From Rhodococcoides fascians A44A (GTDB lineage: Bacteria; Actinomycetota; Actinomycetes; Mycobacteriales; Mycobacteriaceae): a DNA stretch of 64,000 nt. The notes beneath the pieces were generated by a model. That model was given only the letters and a program-made list of their open reading frames with translations, had not been told where the DNA came from and searched no databases. The translations under genes were made by a program, and so were the position numbers. How positions within the stretch are numbered: the stretch's first letter is position 1; every line of letters starts with the position of its first letter. The stretch is from contig NZ_JMEX01000005.1 of the NCBI RefSeq assembly GCF_000760735.1, positions 37,897 to 101,896 of the forward strand, read 5' to 3'. Shown here piece by piece: positions 1-8,648 of this stretch.

Positions 1-646
1 TGACCAGCGATCCGTCGCGCACCTCGACGCGCAGGGAGTCGAAGTCATCGACGCGCGCGATGTTCCGGCCGGGCTCGTCGCCGATGGTGATGCACCGCGC
101 ACCGGCATTCGCTGCGGCCGCCATCCCGGCCGACGAGTCCTCGAACACGACGCACGACTCGATGGACGCGCCCAGTTGCGCTGCCGCAGACAGGAACCCT
201 TCCGGGGCCGGCTTCCCGACGCTCACGTCCTCCGCGGCGACCGCGATCCGCGGCGTCGGGAGCCCGGCGGCGGTGAGGCGCCGGACCATCATCGATCGCG
301 TCGCCGACGTGACCACCGCCCACCGCTCGGGCGGCACCGACGCAAGGAACTCCGCGGCCCCGGCAATCGGCTGAACCGGCACCAAGCTCTGGTGCTCTTG
401 CTCCCGTATCCACTGCAGCTCGGATCGTACGTCGGCTGTGGGTCCGAGGACCCGCAGAACGATATCGGCGGCGAGTCGGCCCGGAAGTGCCTCGGCAACA
501 ATCGATTCGTCGACGCCGTGCCGCTGGGCGAACTCGAACCACACCGCCTCGATGGATGCGTGCGAGTCGACGAGGGTGCCGTCCATGTCGAACAGGAACG
601 CGCCCGCGGTGATGGACTGCCGAATCGGTCTGGGCTGCAGGCTCAT
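1..646 (-). CDS. HAD family phosphatase, 3' end outside window
   Basis: Haloacid dehalogenase-like hydrolase of the beta-phosphoglucomutase type, which would remove phosphate from a small phosphorylated sugar or cyclitol in the cytosol. The 215 visible residues carry motif I DMDGT at residues 20-24, a T-S-A motif II segment, a Lys in VGKPAPEG, and the motif IV segment FEDSSAG. HAD proteins of this type are about 220-230 aa, so only the last few codons lie beyond the left edge. The ATG at 646 overlaps the stop of the LLM gene as ATGA, which fixes the start and makes this the ninth visible gene of the operon that begins with the cyclase at 8492. In valienamine-type pathways HAD phosphatases act on cyclitol phosphates; that role here is inferred from context. 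Confidence 0.85.
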   Translation of the reverse strand, partial: MSLQPRPIRQSITAGAFLFDMDGTLVDSHASIEAVWFEFAQRHGVDESIVAEALPGRLAADIVLRVLGPTADVRSELQWIREQEHQSLVPVQPIAGAAEFLASVPPERWAVVTSATRSMMVRRLTAAGLPTPRIAVAAEDVSVGKPAPEGFLSAAAQLGASIESCVVFEDSSAGMAAAANAGARCITIGDEPGRNIARVDDFDSLRVEVRDGSLV

Positions 647-1524
647 ACCGTGACTCCCATCCGCAGGGTTTCTCCGGCGAAGCGAACGAGTTCGAGATCG
701 TGCTCGGTGGATCGGCGTAGCCGTTGATCGCCCGGATCGGTATCGAGGACCACGGTGGTGGCGCCGACACCTTCGAGGAAATCGATATCCGAGTGGATCT
801 GCTCGATGCTGCCGTATCCGAGGGGACGGTTCGGCGACTGGACCGGAGTCTCGGTGGGCAGGAAATAGATACGTGGGACGAAGTCCTTGCCGTCGTCGAG
901 GGCGTCGGCGCCGGCCGTGCACAGCTGCCGCGACGGGTGCAGCGGATGCCACCCGGTGCCCACGCGGTTCGTCCGCGCGATCGCAGCGGGGCCGTTGCCG
1001 CCGATCCACAGCGGCGGGTGCGGCGTCTGGGCGGGCAGCGGTCCACCGTGCACGCGGCGCGGGGTGCCACTGGCGCCGGAGGTCTCGTAGGTCTCCGACG
1101 ACCATGCCGCGACCAGCGTGTCGAGGGTGTCGTCGGTCAGCCGCCCGCGCCGGTGATAGGGGACACCCAGCACGTCGAACGCCTCAGACGTCCACCCGAC
1201 ACCCACGCCGACGATCAACCGCCCACCGCTGAGTGTGTCGATCGTTGCGGTCGCGTGCGCGAGGTGCGCCGGATGGCGGTGGCTGCCGATGAGGACACCG
1301 CTACCCAGACGGATGGTGTGGGTCTGACCCGCCAACCACGACAGCGTCGCCAGGCACTCGTAGAACGGCGCGGGGGAACGGCGATGGGCGTCGTCGGTCA
1401 GCACCACGTGATCCGACAGCAGCACGTTGTCGAAGCCGGCGGCTTCCGCGGTGGTGGCCCACGCGAGGATCCCGTCGGGATCGATCTGTGGCCCGAAGTT
1501 CGGGAGATTGAGTCCGTACCTCAC
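643..1524 (-). CDS. LLM class F420-dependent oxidoreductase
   Basis: Luciferase-like (TIM-barrel) oxidoreductase of 293 aa, predicted to use F420H2 or FMNH2. The family start MRYGLNLPNFGP, the core segment LSGGRLIVGVGVGW near residues 98-111 and PLWIGGNG near 172 are typical. It overlaps the VOC gene upstream and the HAD gene downstream by 4 bp each, so it is translationally coupled inside the cyclitol-type operon. A reduction or oxidation of a ring ketone is a plausible role, but no substrate can be read from the sequence. Assignment to F420 rather than FMN rests on family resemblance and on the actinobacterial host. Confidence 0.85.
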   Translation of the reverse strand: MRYGLNLPNFGPQIDPDGILAWATTAEAAGFDNVLLSDHVVLTDDAHRRSPAPFYECLATLSWLAGQTHTIRLGSGVLIGSHRHPAHLAHATATIDTLSGGRLIVGVGVGWTSEAFDVLGVPYHRRGRLTDDTLDTLVAAWSSETYETSGASGTPRRVHGGPLPAQTPHPPLWIGGNGPAAIARTNRVGTGWHPLHPSRQLCTAGADALDDGKDFVPRIYFLPTETPVQSPNRPLGYGSIEQIHSDIDFLEGVGATTVVLDTDPGDQRLRRSTEHDLELVRFAGETLRMGVTV

Positions 1525-2312
1525 AGCGCACCCGGGAACAACCGGACGCCGGCGCGCCGATCCGCGGCAGGAAGCGTCAGGAAGTTGCCGCCGTTCGCGG
1601 TGAGCGGGCGGGCGTCGTACTGGCGGCCGATGTGGTGTTCGAACAGCTCGATGTTCAGCTCACCCACCGACACCATCGCCATGCGTGAGGTGCCTTCGAC
1701 GTCGAGGTCGAACTGCGCGGTCATGAATCCGCGATCGGCTTCGATCTCGGTCCGCAGAACCTCGGTCGCAGCATGAGAATTGACGAGGCGGTCGATGGCC
1801 GCGTCCAGATCGGCGACGCTGTACCCCGAGTGGTCCAATCCGCGGCACGTGGGCAGAGTGGCCGACGGTAGGTCCTCGCGTCGGTGATGCAGGCGGGCGT
1901 CGGTGTCGTCGTAATAGCCCGGCACCTCGGGCCAGTTCTGCAGTTCGAACAATGTCCCCCACGGTGAACGGAAGTAGACCCATCTGTTGCCGGCGATCGG
2001 GCCTTCCGGCACGGTGATCACCTCGCCGAGAACCGCCACACCGTCCAGCCCGGCGAGGTGATCGGCAGCGCGTTCGATGTCGCCGACGGTGAAGCACAGG
2101 TGATTGGTGCCGATGTCGACCAGGCGCGGCGGGGCCTGATTCGGGCTGTGCGAGGACGTGAATTCGATCGATGTGGAGCCGACCGGAACCGTCGCGCCGT
2201 TGCCACTCTCGACGCCGAGCAGAGACGCGACGAAATCGGCTGCCTCGTGCGCGTCGGGAACAGTGATTCCGATCGTGCTGAGCGATGTTCGGGCATTCGT
2301 GGTGACGGTCAT
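1521..2312 (-). CDS. Two-domain VOC (glyoxalase fold) protein, possible cyclitol epimerase
   Basis: A 263 aa protein made of two vicinal-oxygen-chelate modules. The likely metal ligands come in pairs: His71 (TNHLCF) with Glu123 (LFELQNW), and His161 (LDHSGYS) with Glu222 (NIELFEHH). Extradiol dioxygenases are usually about 290-300 aa and share this layout, so a dioxygenase is possible. However, the gene sits five genes downstream of an EEVS-type cyclase. In cetoniacytone biosynthesis CetB, a VOC protein, is the 2-epi-5-epi-valiolone epimerase, so an epimerase role is the preferred inference. The ATG overlaps the upstream stop as ATGA. Confidence 0.8.
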   Translation of the reverse strand: MTVTTNARTSLSTIGITVPDAHEAADFVASLLGVESGNGATVPVGSTSIEFTSSHSPNQAPPRLVDIGTNHLCFTVGDIERAADHLAGLDGVAVLGEVITVPEGPIAGNRWVYFRSPWGTLFELQNWPEVPGYYDDTDARLHHRREDLPSATLPTCRGLDHSGYSVADLDAAIDRLVNSHAATEVLRTEIEADRGFMTAQFDLDVEGTSRMAMVSVGELNIELFEHHIGRQYDARPLTANGGNFLTLPAADRRAGVRLFPGAL

Positions 2313-3208
2313 GGGATCAACAGCACCTTTCCTCGTGTTCCACCGGCAGCGAGCAGGGCGTGAGCCTGCGGGGCTTCGTCGAATCCGAATGTGCGAGCGA
2401 TCGGCACGGTGATCTCCCCCGAGGAGACGAGTGAGGCGAACTCCGCTAGGCCAGGCCCGTCCTCGTTCACGTAGCTCTTACCCGGGGTGATGCCCCGCTG
2501 TGGCTCGGGTTGGTCGCCGTCTTCGATGGAGACGAACGATCCGCCGTCACGCACACCGTCGATGGCCTCGACCACTCCGGCGGTGTCGACCACCGCGTCG
2601 TACTTCCGTGGCTCGAGATCGACGGGCTTGGCCAACACCGTCCCCACGCCGAGCGTGAGAAGGTCGTCGGTGTCCGTCTCCCGCGCCAGCGCGTCGACCC
2701 GGTGGCCGCGCGACAACAGGATCGCCGACGCTATGCGCCCCACCGCGCCCGCAGCACCGGTCACCACCACGGTGGCGCCTGCCGGAAGCGTGATCTTGTC
2801 GAGCTGTTGCACGGCGGTGAGCGCCGCCAACGGGATCGCGGCCGCATGCTCGAGGCCGACGCCGGTGGGGGCGTGGGCGAACAGCGATTCGTCGGCGACG
2901 ACGCGCTCGGCGTACGTACCGAAACGGTGCGCCGGCTGCGCGATCATCCCGATGACGGTGTCGCCGCGGGCGAATCGAGTGACGGACGAGCCGACTGCTT
3001 CGACCGTGCCCGACACGTCCCATCCCAGCACCGCGGGATACGTCAGTTCGATGGGCAGGAATCCGGACCGGGTCTTGAGGTCTACCGGGTTGACGGCCGC
3101 GGCGGCCACCGACACGGTGATGTCGCCGGGCCCCGCGGTGGGCTCCTGGATCTCGCCGACGGTGAGGACGTCGGGGTCACCCTTGCCGTGAACGATGATG
3201 GCTCTCAT
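2309..3208 (-). CDS. Zinc-free NADP-dependent oxidoreductase (quinone oxidoreductase/MDR type)
   Basis: Medium-chain reductase of 299 aa lacking the zinc-binding cysteines of true alcohol dehydrogenases. The N-terminal GroES-like part has AAAVNPVDLKTRSG, as in quinone oxidoreductases, and the nucleotide-binding part has TVVVTGAAGAVGR near residue 145. The C-terminus GGTRGKVLLIP is typical of the family. It probably reduces an enone or carbonyl with NADPH. Four-base overlaps on both sides place it in the middle of the operon with the SDR upstream and the VOC protein downstream. The exact substrate is unknown. Confidence 0.85.
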   Translation of the reverse strand: MRAIIVHGKGDPDVLTVGEIQEPTAGPGDITVSVAAAAVNPVDLKTRSGFLPIELTYPAVLGWDVSGTVEAVGSSVTRFARGDTVIGMIAQPAHRFGTYAERVVADESLFAHAPTGVGLEHAAAIPLAALTAVQQLDKITLPAGATVVVTGAAGAVGRIASAILLSRGHRVDALARETDTDDLLTLGVGTVLAKPVDLEPRKYDAVVDTAGVVEAIDGVRDGGSFVSIEDGDQPEPQRGITPGKSYVNEDGPGLAEFASLVSSGEITVPIARTFGFDEAPQAHALLAAGGTRGKVLLIP

Positions 3209-4038
3209 GCAGCTCCCTTCGATGTGGCGGCCTTCGATGTATCGGCCGTGTGCAGTTCACCGGCATAGCGTGCGTTCTCCTCGGCGGCGGTGAGTACGAG
3301 TCCGCCGTCGACAGTGATGGTGGTTCCGGTGACATAGCTCGACGCGGAGCTCGCGAGAAACACCGCGGCAGTGGCTACTTCGTGCACACCCGCCGGACGA
3401 CCGAGCGGGATCGCGGGCCGGTCGATGGCGGCGTAGGAGGACTCGTCGTCGACGCCGTTCATCGCGGTCGCCGTTTCGCCCGGTGCGACGCAATTGACGC
3501 GGATACCGTGCTGCGCGAATTCGAGGGCGAGCACCTTGCTCGACGCCGCCAGCGCCGCCTTGCTCGCGCAGTAGATCGATCCCCCGGTGATGGGCACCGA
3601 GTCGTGAACCGAGGTGATGTTGACGATGGATCCCGCGATACCGTCGGCGATCATGCGGCGACCCACCGCCGACGCCAACGCCAACGGCGTGACCGTGTTG
3701 ATCGCCAGCACATCCTCGATGCGGCCGACGTCGAGCGCATCGGCCGGAGAACGGTCGTTGACACCGGCGTTGTTGACGAGGCATCGGATCTCGCCGAGGC
3801 GATCTGCTGCGTCGAGAACGGTCTCGACGGCGGCATGGGCGTCGCGCAGATAAAGCCGAAGCGGGACGACATCGACGGGATGATCCGCACGAATATCGTT
3901 GACCAGGGCGTCGATTCGATCGATTCCGTTGCCGTAGCCGAGGATGAGGTTGTGCCCTTCCGTGGCGAGCGCAAGCGCGATGGCGCGGCCGATGCCGCTG
4001 CTCGCGCCGGTGACGACCGTGTAGCCGGGTCTAGTCAA
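3205..4038 (-). CDS. SDR family oxidoreductase
   Basis: Classical short-chain dehydrogenase of 277 aa. It shows the cofactor loop TGASSGIG at residues 10-17, NNAG at 89-92 and the catalytic triad Ser143, Tyr156 and Lys160 (YCASK). The C-terminal segment with VTGTTITVDGG is also standard, followed by an extra tail of about 30 residues rich in Ala, Thr and Ser. The start taken is TTG at 4038, overlapping the end of the zinc dehydrogenase gene by 8 bp; no in-frame ATG precedes the cofactor loop closely. Likely acts on a cyclitol hydroxyl or ketone, inferred only from the operon. Confidence 0.85.
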   Translation of the reverse strand: MTRPGYTVVTGASSGIGRAIALALATEGHNLILGYGNGIDRIDALVNDIRADHPVDVVPLRLYLRDAHAAVETVLDAADRLGEIRCLVNNAGVNDRSPADALDVGRIEDVLAINTVTPLALASAVGRRMIADGIAGSIVNITSVHDSVPITGGSIYCASKAALAASSKVLALEFAQHGIRVNCVAPGETATAMNGVDDESSYAAIDRPAIPLGRPAGVHEVATAAVFLASSASSYVTGTTITVDGGLVLTAAEENARYAGELHTADTSKAATSKGAA

Positions 4039-5026
4039 TGGAGATCACCACCTTCGGCCGGGTTCGGTGGCTTTCGAGTCGATCGAAGGCGGATTTCGCG
4101 TCCGAGAGGGGCACGACGCTGTCGATGAGCGACGCCAGGGCGGGCCGGATGAGGGGGAACAGGGCCGCTGCACGCCGATAGTGATCGACGCCATGGCGCA
4201 CCCCGATGATCGAGAGTCCGGCCAGCGCAACCGCTCCGGGGTCGATGGACTCCGACTGCGCGGCGACCCCGACGAGTATGCACTTTCCGCCCGGTCGGAG
4301 TACGCCGATTCCCGTTCCCAGCGCGCCGTCGCCACCCGAGGCTTCCACGACGATGTCGTAGGGTCCTGCCAGGGCCTCGGTACTGGTGAAGCTGTGTGCG
4401 GCGGCGCCGGGACCGAGGTGGTCGATGGGTCGTGGTTCGAGCACGTCGACGGTGACGGGGTACTGCGACAGCATGGCGATAGCGAGGCTGCCGATGGTCC
4501 CCGCTCCGATGACGAGGACGCGATCGCCCGGGGAGACCGACGCCGAGTCGACGGCTTCGAGCACGGTGACCAGGGGTTCGATGAGAACGTGTTCCGGTTC
4601 GGCCGGAGCGCGGCCCAGGGATACCAGGGCGCGACGCGGCATGACGAGGAATTCGGCTGCGGCGCCGCCGTGCTCGTAGAGGCCGACCTCACGGAGGTCG
4701 GAACATTGATTGCGTCGACCCGATCCGCAGGCCGTGCACGACTGGCAGAAGATCATCGTGCTGCCGGTGACGGCATCGCCGGCGGCGAGGTCATGGACGT
4801 GAGCGCCCGATTCCTGGACGATGCCCACCCACTCGTGTCCGAAGTGATGCGGATACGACGTCTTGCCGTCCACCAGATACGACGACGTGCCGTGCAGTAG
4901 TTCGAGATCCGTACCGCACAGGCCGACGTACTTCACCGCGACGACGACGTCGTCAGGACCGCAGACAGGCGCGTCGAGTTCGACGACCGACACCGAGTGA
5001 GGTGCGTCGATCACGGCCGCTCTCAC
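4031..5026 (-). CDS. Zinc-dependent alcohol dehydrogenase (sorbitol/threonine DH type)
   Basis: MDR-family zinc dehydrogenase of 331 aa. Catalytic zinc ligands are visible as Cys37 (GLCGTD) and His64-Glu65 (FGHEW). The structural zinc lobe has Cys94, Cys97, Cys100 and Cys108. The Rossmann segment reads VLVIGAGTIGSLA. The start is GTG at 5026, overlapping the MFS stop as GTGA; reading further upstream would only run antisense through the transporter. Polyol dehydrogenases of this family oxidise secondary alcohols with NAD, which suits a polyhydroxylated cyclitol substrate. The downstream SDR starts inside its last codons. Confidence 0.88.
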   Translation of the reverse strand: MRAAVIDAPHSVSVVELDAPVCGPDDVVVAVKYVGLCGTDLELLHGTSSYLVDGKTSYPHHFGHEWVGIVQESGAHVHDLAAGDAVTGSTMIFCQSCTACGSGRRNQCSDLREVGLYEHGGAAAEFLVMPRRALVSLGRAPAEPEHVLIEPLVTVLEAVDSASVSPGDRVLVIGAGTIGSLAIAMLSQYPVTVDVLEPRPIDHLGPGAAAHSFTSTEALAGPYDIVVEASGGDGALGTGIGVLRPGGKCILVGVAAQSESIDPGAVALAGLSIIGVRHGVDHYRRAAALFPLIRPALASLIDSVVPLSDAKSAFDRLESHRTRPKVVISID

Positions 5027-6225
5027 GCGGCCACCCGGGCGGTACGGCGACTGAGGAACAGCAATCCGACGGCGGCGACGGCGAGAACAGCCCCGATGGC
5101 GGGCAGAATCCCGACGCTGTAGCCGCCGGACAACGCAATGGACCCGATCCACGCGCCCGCGGCGTTCGCGAGCTGAAAACCGGCGATGTTGACCGTCGCG
5201 GCGAGGTGCGGCGCTTGACTGGCCGCGCCGATCAGTTTGGAGGCCAACGGCGGAATGATGGAGAAGCCTGCGGCGCCCAGGACGAACATCCATGCGAACG
5301 CGAACCACGGGGTGCCGCCGAACAGGAACAGCACCAGCAGTGCCGCGGCGAGTGCGGTGAGCGCGACGTAGAGCGTCTTGTCCAGGGCCTTGTCGGCGAA
5401 GTGGCCGCCGAGTTGGTTGCCGACCACCGAGCCGACCCCGAACACGAACAGCACGATGGTGACGGTGGACGCCGAGATCCCGGCGTGGTCGGTGAGGTAC
5501 GGCGCGATGTAGGTGAACACGACGAACAGCGCGGCCTGGCTCAACGCGGTGAGGCCGATGGCCCAGAGCACCGGGCCGCGGGTGAACACGCCCAGTTCCG
5601 AGGTGACGCTGCCGGTCTGATGAGACGGCGCTGCGCGTCGGGTCGAGACGATGAGGGCTGCGGTGACGACGAGCTGGAAGATCGCGATGATGGCGAACGA
5701 CCAGCGCCAGCCGAGTTGGGTGCCGATCAACGTGCCCAGCGGAACACCGAGAACCGTAGCGAGGTTGAGGCCGAGCGTGACGCGGGCGATGACGCGGCCC
5801 TGGAACTCGGGGGCCACCAGGGAGGTGGCCAGCACGAGGCACAGCGCGAAGAACGTCGCGTGCGGAAGCGCGGTGATGACCCGGAAGACGACCAGGGTGG
5901 CGAAGTTCGGCGCCAATGCGGTGCCGATGTTGCCGACGATGAACAGGGCCATCAGCGCTGCGATGAGCGGTGTTCGCGGGACCCGGGTGGTGACGATGGT
6001 GAGCAGCGGGCCGCCGATCACGACGGTGACGGCGTAGATCGTGACGAGCAGGCCGGCCGTCGAATTGCTCACGGCGACGTCGGACGAGATGTCCGGGAGG
6101 ACACCCGCGACGAGATATTCGACGGTGCCGACGCCGAATACGGCGAGGAGCATCCAGAGGATGGCGACGTTCGCGTTGGTAGGACGCGTGGCTGCGGGCT
6201 CGCTCAGACGTGTCTCGGTGACCAT
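5023..6225 (-). CDS. MFS transporter (DHA1/AraJ-like), probable product exporter
   Basis: Major facilitator protein of 400 aa with about 12 hydrophobic segments. The loop between helices 2 and 3 is short and has TTRVPRTPL in place of the canonical GxxxDRxGRR, as in AraJ-type efflux proteins. It starts 3 bp after the KAS III-like gene ends and its stop overlaps the GTG of the zinc dehydrogenase, so it is cotranscribed with the biosynthetic genes. Export of the cluster product or self-protection is the natural inference; a sugar efflux role is the alternative. Confidence 0.88.
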   Translation of the reverse strand: MVTETRLSEPAATRPTNANVAILWMLLAVFGVGTVEYLVAGVLPDISSDVAVSNSTAGLLVTIYAVTVVIGGPLLTIVTTRVPRTPLIAALMALFIVGNIGTALAPNFATLVVFRVITALPHATFFALCLVLATSLVAPEFQGRVIARVTLGLNLATVLGVPLGTLIGTQLGWRWSFAIIAIFQLVVTAALIVSTRRAAPSHQTGSVTSELGVFTRGPVLWAIGLTALSQAALFVVFTYIAPYLTDHAGISASTVTIVLFVFGVGSVVGNQLGGHFADKALDKTLYVALTALAAALLVLFLFGGTPWFAFAWMFVLGAAGFSIIPPLASKLIGAASQAPHLAATVNIAGFQLANAAGAWIGSIALSGGYSVGILPAIGAVLAVAAVGLLFLSRRTARVAA

Positions 6226-6228
6226 GGT

Positions 6229-7266
6229 CTATCCCTTCGTTGAGTTGTCGTGGCCGGTGTATTCGACGACTGCACATCCCCAGGTGAATCCGACGCCGAT
6301 GCCGGTGAGCATGATTCGGTCACCCGGGTCCAGCGTCTCGGTACGGCGGAGCAGATCGAGACCGAGCAAAGGATCGGCGGCACCGGTGTGGCCGATCTCG
6401 CGGCCGAGTTCGACAAGTGTCTGATCAGGGCGGATCTTCAGCGGCTCGAAGCATTGCTTGCGGAGCAGCACATTGCCGAAGTTCGGGACGATCCACCGGG
6501 TGATCTCACCGTGGTGCGTGGCGGCATCACCCAATGCTGTTTCGGCGCAACGCGACAGGGCTGCCGAGTTGCGGGACCAGAATTCGTCGATGGAATGCGT
6601 TTCGGTGAATCCGGCTACCCGCTTCCGCAGGTCGAGCGGACCGTCGGTGTTGTAGACCTGCATGGCGAGACTGTCGTGGCCGCGGTGCATCTGCTCGAGG
6701 TGCGCGTCGCTCACCACGGAGGTGGACAGCAGGCGGAACGGGCCGGGATCCGGACCGATGACGGCGGCCCCCGCGCCGTCGCCATAGACCAGTCCGCTGT
6801 CGGAGGTCCACCGATCGAACAGGGGCTCACGCCACGCGTCGGATGCGGTGACCAGGCCCTTGCCGCGACCGTCGAACCAGCGTCCGATCATCTCCATCCC
6901 GACGATCGCGCCGGCGCAGGCGGTCCGGATCTCGATCGGCAAACAGTCCTCGATACCGAGTTCGTTCTGGATGTATGCGCCGCAGTTCCACGCCTCGAGC
7001 CCGTTGTGCAGGACTACGGCGTGGACGAGGAGGTCGACGTCCTCGGTGCTGATTCCGCTGTCTTCCAACGCAGCTCGGCCCGCGAGAACGGCCATGTCCG
7101 GAGCGGACTCGCCGAGGTCGGGGTTGGACACTGCCGCCGACGTCTGCCCGGTCTTCTGATGCTCGACCTCCTCGAAGCGGCCCGCGGCGACCATGTCGGC
7201 AGCCTGGACTCGCGCATCCGGAAGATACGAACCGAAGCCCTCGATGTAGAGGCTGTCCCACTTCAT
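6229..7266 (-). CDS. KAS III (FabH)-like protein with swapped active-site residues
   Basis: Thiolase-fold protein of 345 aa related to 3-oxoacyl-ACP synthase III. The nucleophile Cys117 sits in RTACAGA, and the C-terminal GIGVGFTWGCAV matches the FabH signature. At the usual catalytic His (family PHQAN) the sequence is PNFGN, giving Asn262. At the usual catalytic Asn it is GHTGAAD, giving His293. The His/Asn pair therefore looks exchanged. KAS III relatives without normal condensing activity act as acyltransferases that put acyl groups on hydroxyls, as CerJ does in cervimycin biosynthesis. Here it may acylate the cyclitol. It overlaps the cyclase gene by 4 bp. Confidence 0.88.
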   Translation of the reverse strand: MKWDSLYIEGFGSYLPDARVQAADMVAAGRFEEVEHQKTGQTSAAVSNPDLGESAPDMAVLAGRAALEDSGISTEDVDLLVHAVVLHNGLEAWNCGAYIQNELGIEDCLPIEIRTACAGAIVGMEMIGRWFDGRGKGLVTASDAWREPLFDRWTSDSGLVYGDGAGAAVIGPDPGPFRLLSTSVVSDAHLEQMHRGHDSLAMQVYNTDGPLDLRKRVAGFTETHSIDEFWSRNSAALSRCAETALGDAATHHGEITRWIVPNFGNVLLRKQCFEPLKIRPDQTLVELGREIGHTGAADPLLGLDLLRRTETLDPGDRIMLTGIGVGFTWGCAVVEYTGHDNSTKG

Positions 7267-8492
7267 GACGCGACCCTCGTGACCGTCGGTTCTCCGAGTT
7301 CGGCGTTCTTTCGGCTCAGCAATTTCAGCGCGGAGGCGATTTCGCCGGGCGTGACGTCGTTCGCGAAGTGGTGACCGCCGATGCCGACGGGGAGCGGCAA
7401 TCGCTGCCGACCGTCACGGTGACGGACGGTGTCGGCGAGTGCGGCGTCGAGCAGTCCTGTCTTGTCCAACACGTCGTTCCAGACCGGCAGCCCGAGCTGC
7501 TTCATGACCGTCAGTATCCGGTCGAGGTCGGCGCTGCCGAGGCTGCCGCGCAGGAAACCCAGTGCCGACGTCAGGGCCATGTCGATGCCGACGGCTTCAC
7601 CGTGTAGCAACGCGGGCAGCGCTTCCATCTCCAGAGTGGGGGAGAACGTGTGCCCGTAGTCGACGCACCGTTCGAGGCAGGACTCCCACAGATTCGGTTG
7701 CAGTTCCTCCAACATCAGGTGGATGGACTCCGCGATGACCTGCGTTGCGGCAGTGTCGAGTTCGCCTGACGTCCCCTGAAAGTTGTCGGCGATCAGACGC
7801 GGACCGTACGTTTCGAGCAACTCGAACAGGTCGACCGACTTGATCAGCGCCATCTTCAGAATCTCCGCGAGACCGTTGGACAGGTGCCGGTCGTCGAGGG
7901 TGCGGAGAAACGCGCGGTCGACGTAGGTGGCGATCGCCGGCGCATACGTTCCGAGACGGTTCTTGCCCATGGCGTAGTTGACGCCGGTCTTGACGCCGAC
8001 ACCGGCGTCGACCAGGCCGATGAGCGTGGTCGGGATGCGGATGTAGGGGGTTCCACGGCGGTACACGCTGGCGGCGAATCCGACGACGTCGAGCAGTACG
8101 CCACCACCGATGGCGATGACCGGCTCGCGGCGCCGGTCGATGCCGAAGCCGTTCATGGCGTCGACCACCCGGATTACCGAGCTCCACTCCTTGACTGTCT
8201 CGTCGGCTCGCATGGGCACGAAGTGTGCGTCGACGCCGTGGTGTTCGAAGTACCTGCGGATACGGTCGCCGTGGATGCGGTCGACATTGGCATCGATGAT
8301 GATCAGACGACGGTCGCCGCGGGTCAAGGGTGCCGCGCTGCAACTGTCGAGTAGCTGCGTACTTTTCAGCGCGAACAGGTTTCGCGCGGCGATGACATGG
8401 TATTCGACTTGCTTGACGGCCTCGACCTTCCACGCGGAGTCGGCGTCCGCCGTGTGGCTGAGGCCGAGTTTGAATGAAGCGGCACTACGCAT
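7263..8492 (-). CDS. Sugar-phosphate cyclase, 2-epi-5-epi-valiolone synthase-like
   Basis: A 409 aa member of the dehydroquinate-synthase superfamily. The NAD-binding and active-site stretch runs from GGGVLLDVVGF (129-139) through YRRGTPYIRIPTTLIGLVDA to VGVKTGVN (165-172). Zinc ligands Glu210, His281 (DYGHTF) and His297 (LHGEAV) are all present. Features such as RRGTPYIR, KNRLGTY and the late RDGRQRLPLPVGIG segment fit sedoheptulose-7-phosphate cyclases (EEVS, EVS or DDGS) and not AroB, which is shorter at about 360 aa. It would cyclise sedoheptulose 7-phosphate to a C7 cyclitol and is the committed step of the cluster. The ATG is preceded by an AGGGGG ribosome site. EEVS versus DDGS specificity is not settled here. 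Confidence 0.85.
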   Translation of the reverse strand: MRSAASFKLGLSHTADADSAWKVEAVKQVEYHVIAARNLFALKSTQLLDSCSAAPLTRGDRRLIIIDANVDRIHGDRIRRYFEHHGVDAHFVPMRADETVKEWSSVIRVVDAMNGFGIDRRREPVIAIGGGVLLDVVGFAASVYRRGTPYIRIPTTLIGLVDAGVGVKTGVNYAMGKNRLGTYAPAIATYVDRAFLRTLDDRHLSNGLAEILKMALIKSVDLFELLETYGPRLIADNFQGTSGELDTAATQVIAESIHLMLEELQPNLWESCLERCVDYGHTFSPTLEMEALPALLHGEAVGIDMALTSALGFLRGSLGSADLDRILTVMKQLGLPVWNDVLDKTGLLDAALADTVRHRDGRQRLPLPVGIGGHHFANDVTPGEIASALKLLSRKNAELGEPTVTRVAS

Positions 8493-8590
8493 TTCGATCC
8501 CCCTGGACGATGAACTGCAAGCTCGGGCTGTGACGGTTCCTTGCTGTGCTTCGGCGAACCAAAGTTCGTAACCGAGGGTAAGGGATTCGC

Positions 8591-8622
8591 GTAGTGATCG
8601 CTACAGGAGTAGACTAGATCAC
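8591..8622. promoter_or_regulatory. Candidate TetR operator between cyclase and TetR genes
   Basis: The 156 bp divergent gap contains a 14 bp imperfect palindrome, GTAGTGATCGCTAC at 8591-8604, with six of seven pairs matching. An overlapping longer inverted repeat has GTGATC at 8594-8599 and GATCAC at 8617-8622. TetR repressors commonly bind such sites between themselves and the divergent operon they control. No convincing -35/-10 pair could be fixed by eye. Confidence 0.5.
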
Positions 8623-8648
8623 AATTCGGAGCGAGACCAGGAGGTCCT

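Noticed and set aside
5002..6243. Plus-strand open frame of 413 codons
   Set aside because: Complement of the MFS exporter gene with no family signature.
5027..6277. Long N-terminal extension of the zinc dehydrogenase frame
   Set aside because: The extra part is an out-of-frame shadow of the MFS gene; the GTG at 5026 with GTGA overlap is the natural start.
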